Part shown: positions 57,515 to 60,000 of the stretch, piece by piece | How the letters are laid out: each line of letters starts with the position of its first letter | Numbering within the stretch: the first letter of the stretch is position 1 | Assembly (NCBI GenBank): GCA_950295325.1 | Contig: OX485803.1 | Coordinates: 50,609,554 to 50,669,553, forward strand | Direction of reading: 5' to 3' | Length of the DNA: 60,000 nucleotides | DNA from: Polytrichum commune | Lineage: Eukaryota > Streptophyta > Polytrichopsida > Polytrichales > Polytrichaceae | The notes under the pieces: model-generated | Databases searched by the model: none | What the model saw: only the letters and a program-made list of their open reading frames with translations | What the model was told of the DNA's origin: nothing | Made by a program: the position numbers and the translations under genes

Positions 57515-58339
57515 CGGTCCGGGTCCCAACCGAGAGTGGCCAATTTTCCATCAAAGAATGTAACTTGCTCGTGTTCCCCTTCTCTTTTCGGGCCTATGTG
57601 GGTTTGGATTATTTTAGCTTTATGGAAAATTCCAATCATTCTCCCCTCTGGTTTCTCCCATTCCCTGAGGCACCGCGAGTGTGTGCCCACTGCGAAACAT
57701 TGCACCGGTATTGACAAGGATAGGTGATGTAGTTGCATGCATGTTGGGGTGTAGTCAACCTCACATTGCAAGACCAAGGCGGGATCCTCTCCGCCATCTA
57801 CATAGAAGCCTACCCATTCCCGTTGGTAAGTAGTATCTTCATCATCTTCTAACCGGCTTCACCATTTAGCGGAGATTTTATCTACAAGCATGGTCCAATC
57901 TCCTTCATATGTTGCCGTTAGGCTAAACTATTCTTTCACTCTATCCCAATTAAGGAAGTTCCTTTGTTCGCTATCCCATACATCGTCTACACACTGAATG
58001 CCTTTGCAGTAGAGTTCCATCCTTTGGTGTAGGTGAATCCATCATTAATGAGTTCCACACCATCCGACCACCAAATGTTTGAGTGTATTTCTTCCATCCT
58101 AGTGCAAGGGGGGGGGGGAGTTGGTAGATGCCTTTAACCATTACTTTCCATGCCTTACTAATATGACCGCATACCTTAGAGCCCGCAAACCCAATATGTT
58201 GTTTGGTAGTGAACCAATCAAGACTCACTCCCCAACTCTTTCCCCTCTGTGGGTTGAACCGCACCAGTCTATATCTTAACATAAGTTGCAGGTTAGACTC
58301 GCCCGGTTTCATTGCCTTAACTATCCATTTACACATTAA

Positions 58340-58874
58340 GGCCATTACTCATCCAAAGGCCGTACCATGGGTGTCGGGAAAGCCGTTTTATGTAGTCATG
58401 GGTCCTCAAGCATAGTGTGAAGTGTGAATGCGGAACCAATGCATATTTTGTTGGCGGAAAAAATATAATATAATATGTTTGGAGGATTTGGTTTAATATA
58501 ATATGTCTCAAACTCTATCAATTTAAGAGAATTACTTGGTAGTGTTTGTTTGTCTTGGAATCTAACCCGGAATCTTCCCTAGAATCTATCCTAGAATCTA
58601 CCGTGCAATCTATCGATCCTGTAATTTGTCCCGCTGGAAAAAATACAAAAAAGTCATGGTCTCCATGACGCAAATTCCTGCAGACCATGCACCCTAATCC
58701 ACAACCTGCCATGTAAGACTCCATGTAGATGTTTCATTCATGAACTTTTCTTTGGACCTTTAGGCCTTCACCTTCTAGTGTGAAGTGAACTTGGACAGTC
58801 TCCGCCTTTTCAACCGATGAGAGCTCGTACATGGCCATGGTCACGGGCCTTCAACCTTGTGTGTGAAGTGACCC
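58340..58874. mobile_element. PIF/Harbinger-like MITE, copy C (inverted)
   Basis: Its reverse complement aligns with 4498-5062 over most of its length, including the CCGTGACCAT, AATTCTCTCAAATTGATAG and ACATTATATTAAACC-type blocks. The right end is GTGTGTGAAGTGACCC followed by TAA (58875-58877). The left end is degenerate (AGGCCATTACTC after TTA at 58336). It sits in the 5' side of the LINE remnant. Confidence 0.72.
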
Positions 58875-58911
58875 TAAGCAATGTGTTGAGGCGAGCATTG
58901 GCCGTCCCGAC

Positions 58912-60000
58912 CAGGGCTGATTTTTCACAAAGTTTTAACCCGTCCACGTCCAAAAACCTTGAATTGAAAGGCAAAAAAAATTGCAACCCGTCCCAAAACC
59001 GGTTATTTCTACATCAACCCATCCATGGAAAGGTTAAAGAAAAAAAAACCCATTCCAAAACCGGTTTGAAAATGAAACTACCCATCCCACAAGAGGTATA
59101 CATAAGTCTCTTACAATGTTGGTAAAAAAAAAATACAAAAAAAATACAAAAAAAACAAAAAAACCAAAAGATGTTGACATGTGACTGGTTGCACTTGGAA
59201 ACAATAGGATCTTAACAAATTATGCCTTCAATGCCCGTCAGTTATTTGTCTTTTACTGTTGATTCTCATTTTTCCAATACACCCCATTCTAATTTCCTCT
59301 GCCACCATCATTTCTTTTTATTTCTTGTCCTTCAATCTCCCATTTCTTTCCCCACACTCTATCCTCAAGGTGTTTCCATCACCCGTCATCGCCTGTCCGT
59401 CACCACCCGCATTCCCTCCACAAGAGGGGTTTTCCTAAACAAAACCTACTCAAAAGTCATCTATGTACTAGTTTGAAGTTAGAGACTTTAGATGCTTTGG
59501 TGCGCATTTCATGTGCAAATATTCTAGATGAAAACATCAATTGGAATGCAGTGATGCTTGTTTGGAGAAACATGAAGGATAGGAGAATTCATCCCTTCTT
59601 TGAAGGGTAAGTAGCTTTTTATTTTTAAAATTTTGAACATGTTTATATATACTAATTCTTATTCAATTGCTAAGTTTACCTTCAATTGTAATCTTTGATA
59701 TTATGTTAAAAAGGTCCTAAATTTTGTGGTTGATGAATTAATGTATGCATGTGAATCAAGCACTTCAAGATTGATATTTTGATTGGGTATTAGTGGTTTG
59801 ATTGCATTATGCTCATATTCACATGTCATACATGACATAATATAACTGTTATTTGTACCATTTATTGTTTTTGGAAAAAATTATCAAAAAAATTGTTATT
59901 TTTAAAACCCGTCCAAAGTGAATTTGACACATCCAAAATCCAGTTCATTTTCTAAGAACCCGTACTCTGGAAATGTTTTTTTTTTTTTCGAACATTTCCC
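58912..60000 (+). mobile_element. hAT element copy C, runs off the window
   Basis: It begins CAGGGCTGATTTTTCACAA, then the same CCCGTCCACGTCC and CCCAAAACCGG subterminal motifs as copy A. It continues through a transposase relic to the right subterminal region (AACCCGTCCAAAGTGAATT, about 59906), so only the last few dozen bases are outside. The left flank GTCCCGAC (58904-58911) would be the expected 8-bp duplication, which cannot be checked here. Confidence 0.88.
59424..59608 (+). pseudogene. hAT C-terminal dimerisation domain relic, second copy
   Basis: The sequence parallels 16680-16865 of copy A (GAGGGG(T)TTTTC(C/T)TAAACAAAAC, ATGCTTGTTTGGAGAAACATG, AAGGATAGGAGAATTCATCC). Here the reading frame is interrupted after the first motif (TAG within the ACTAGTTTGAAG segment) and the upstream coding sequence is missing. 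Confidence 0.75.

Larger units (their letters stand above)
53357..58911 (-). mobile_element. L1-like LINE, 3' portion, broken by three later insertions
   Basis: Minus-strand coding pieces lie at about 58337-57515, 55702-55658 and 54351-53845. Removing the MULE, the solo LTR and the MITE leaves about 1.9 kb. The pieces read, in order, a linker region (GHISKAWKVMVKG, GWKKYTQTFGGRMVWN), then a reverse-transcriptase zinc-binding domain, then a GC-rich 3' tail with iterated GGGTGTC units and a terminal A-rich stretch at about 53357-53397. The reverse transcriptase itself is not visible, so the copy is either 5'-truncated or continues beyond the hAT at 58912. The A-rich tail abuts the large protein relic. 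Confidence 0.82.

Overview
The window looks like a stretch of a land-plant nuclear genome, probably a seed plant with a large, repeat-rich genome. The evidence is AT-rich, gene-poor sequence, plant-type Ty3/Gypsy and Ty1/Copia LTRs, CACTA, hAT, MULE-like, PIF-like and pogo-like DNA transposons, an L1-like LINE, and short GT-AG introns of about 100 bp. The species cannot be named. I see no intact host gene, no tRNA or rRNA gene and no CRISPR array. Almost every coding signal is a transposon protein or a decayed gene.

Layout. 1-10 kb: a decayed CACTA-associated ORF (DUF4216-like), MITEs, two pogo-like elements (3.7 and 7.1 kb) and a frameshifted, unrecognised protein relic (8.6-9.5 kb). 10.5-12.1 kb: a solo LTR with a 5-bp duplication. 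13.2-14.1 kb: diverged tandem repeats. 14.4-17.3 kb: a hAT element with the C-terminal transposase domain, itself hit by a TTAA-flanked element that carries three 330-bp tandem units. 19.8-22.8 kb: three inverted-repeat DNA elements and a PIF-like MITE. 24.0-36.2 kb: a young Gypsy element (TSD TATGT, near-identical 2.84-kb LTRs) whose long open frame joins gag and protease to the end of integrase with the RT region missing; its 3' LTR carries a nested 1.88-kb solo LTR. 36.9-37.5 kb: a non-LTR retrotransposon relic with an R2-type restriction-like endonuclease. 38.1-39.8 kb: an intron-containing relic resembling a beta-class N4/N6 amino-methyltransferase, cut off by a truncated LTR (39.8-41.8 kb). 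44.8-46.3 kb: a decayed Copia LTR and gag. 47.6-53.3 kb: a large unrecognised minus-strand protein relic hit by a hAT MITE, a second pogo-like family and a hAT element. 53.4-60 kb: a LINE 3' portion interrupted by a MULE-like foldback, a solo LTR and a PIF-like MITE, followed by another hAT copy running off the window.

The window is a layered insertion record. Target-site duplications give many relative ages: the LINE is older than its MULE and solo-LTR insertions, and the Gypsy element is older than the solo LTR in its 3' LTR. The items most worth follow-up are the methyltransferase-like relic, the restriction-like endonuclease relic, the in-frame RT-deleted Gypsy element, a stem-loop shared by the 5' ends of several unrelated-looking LTRs, and the two unrecognised protein families.
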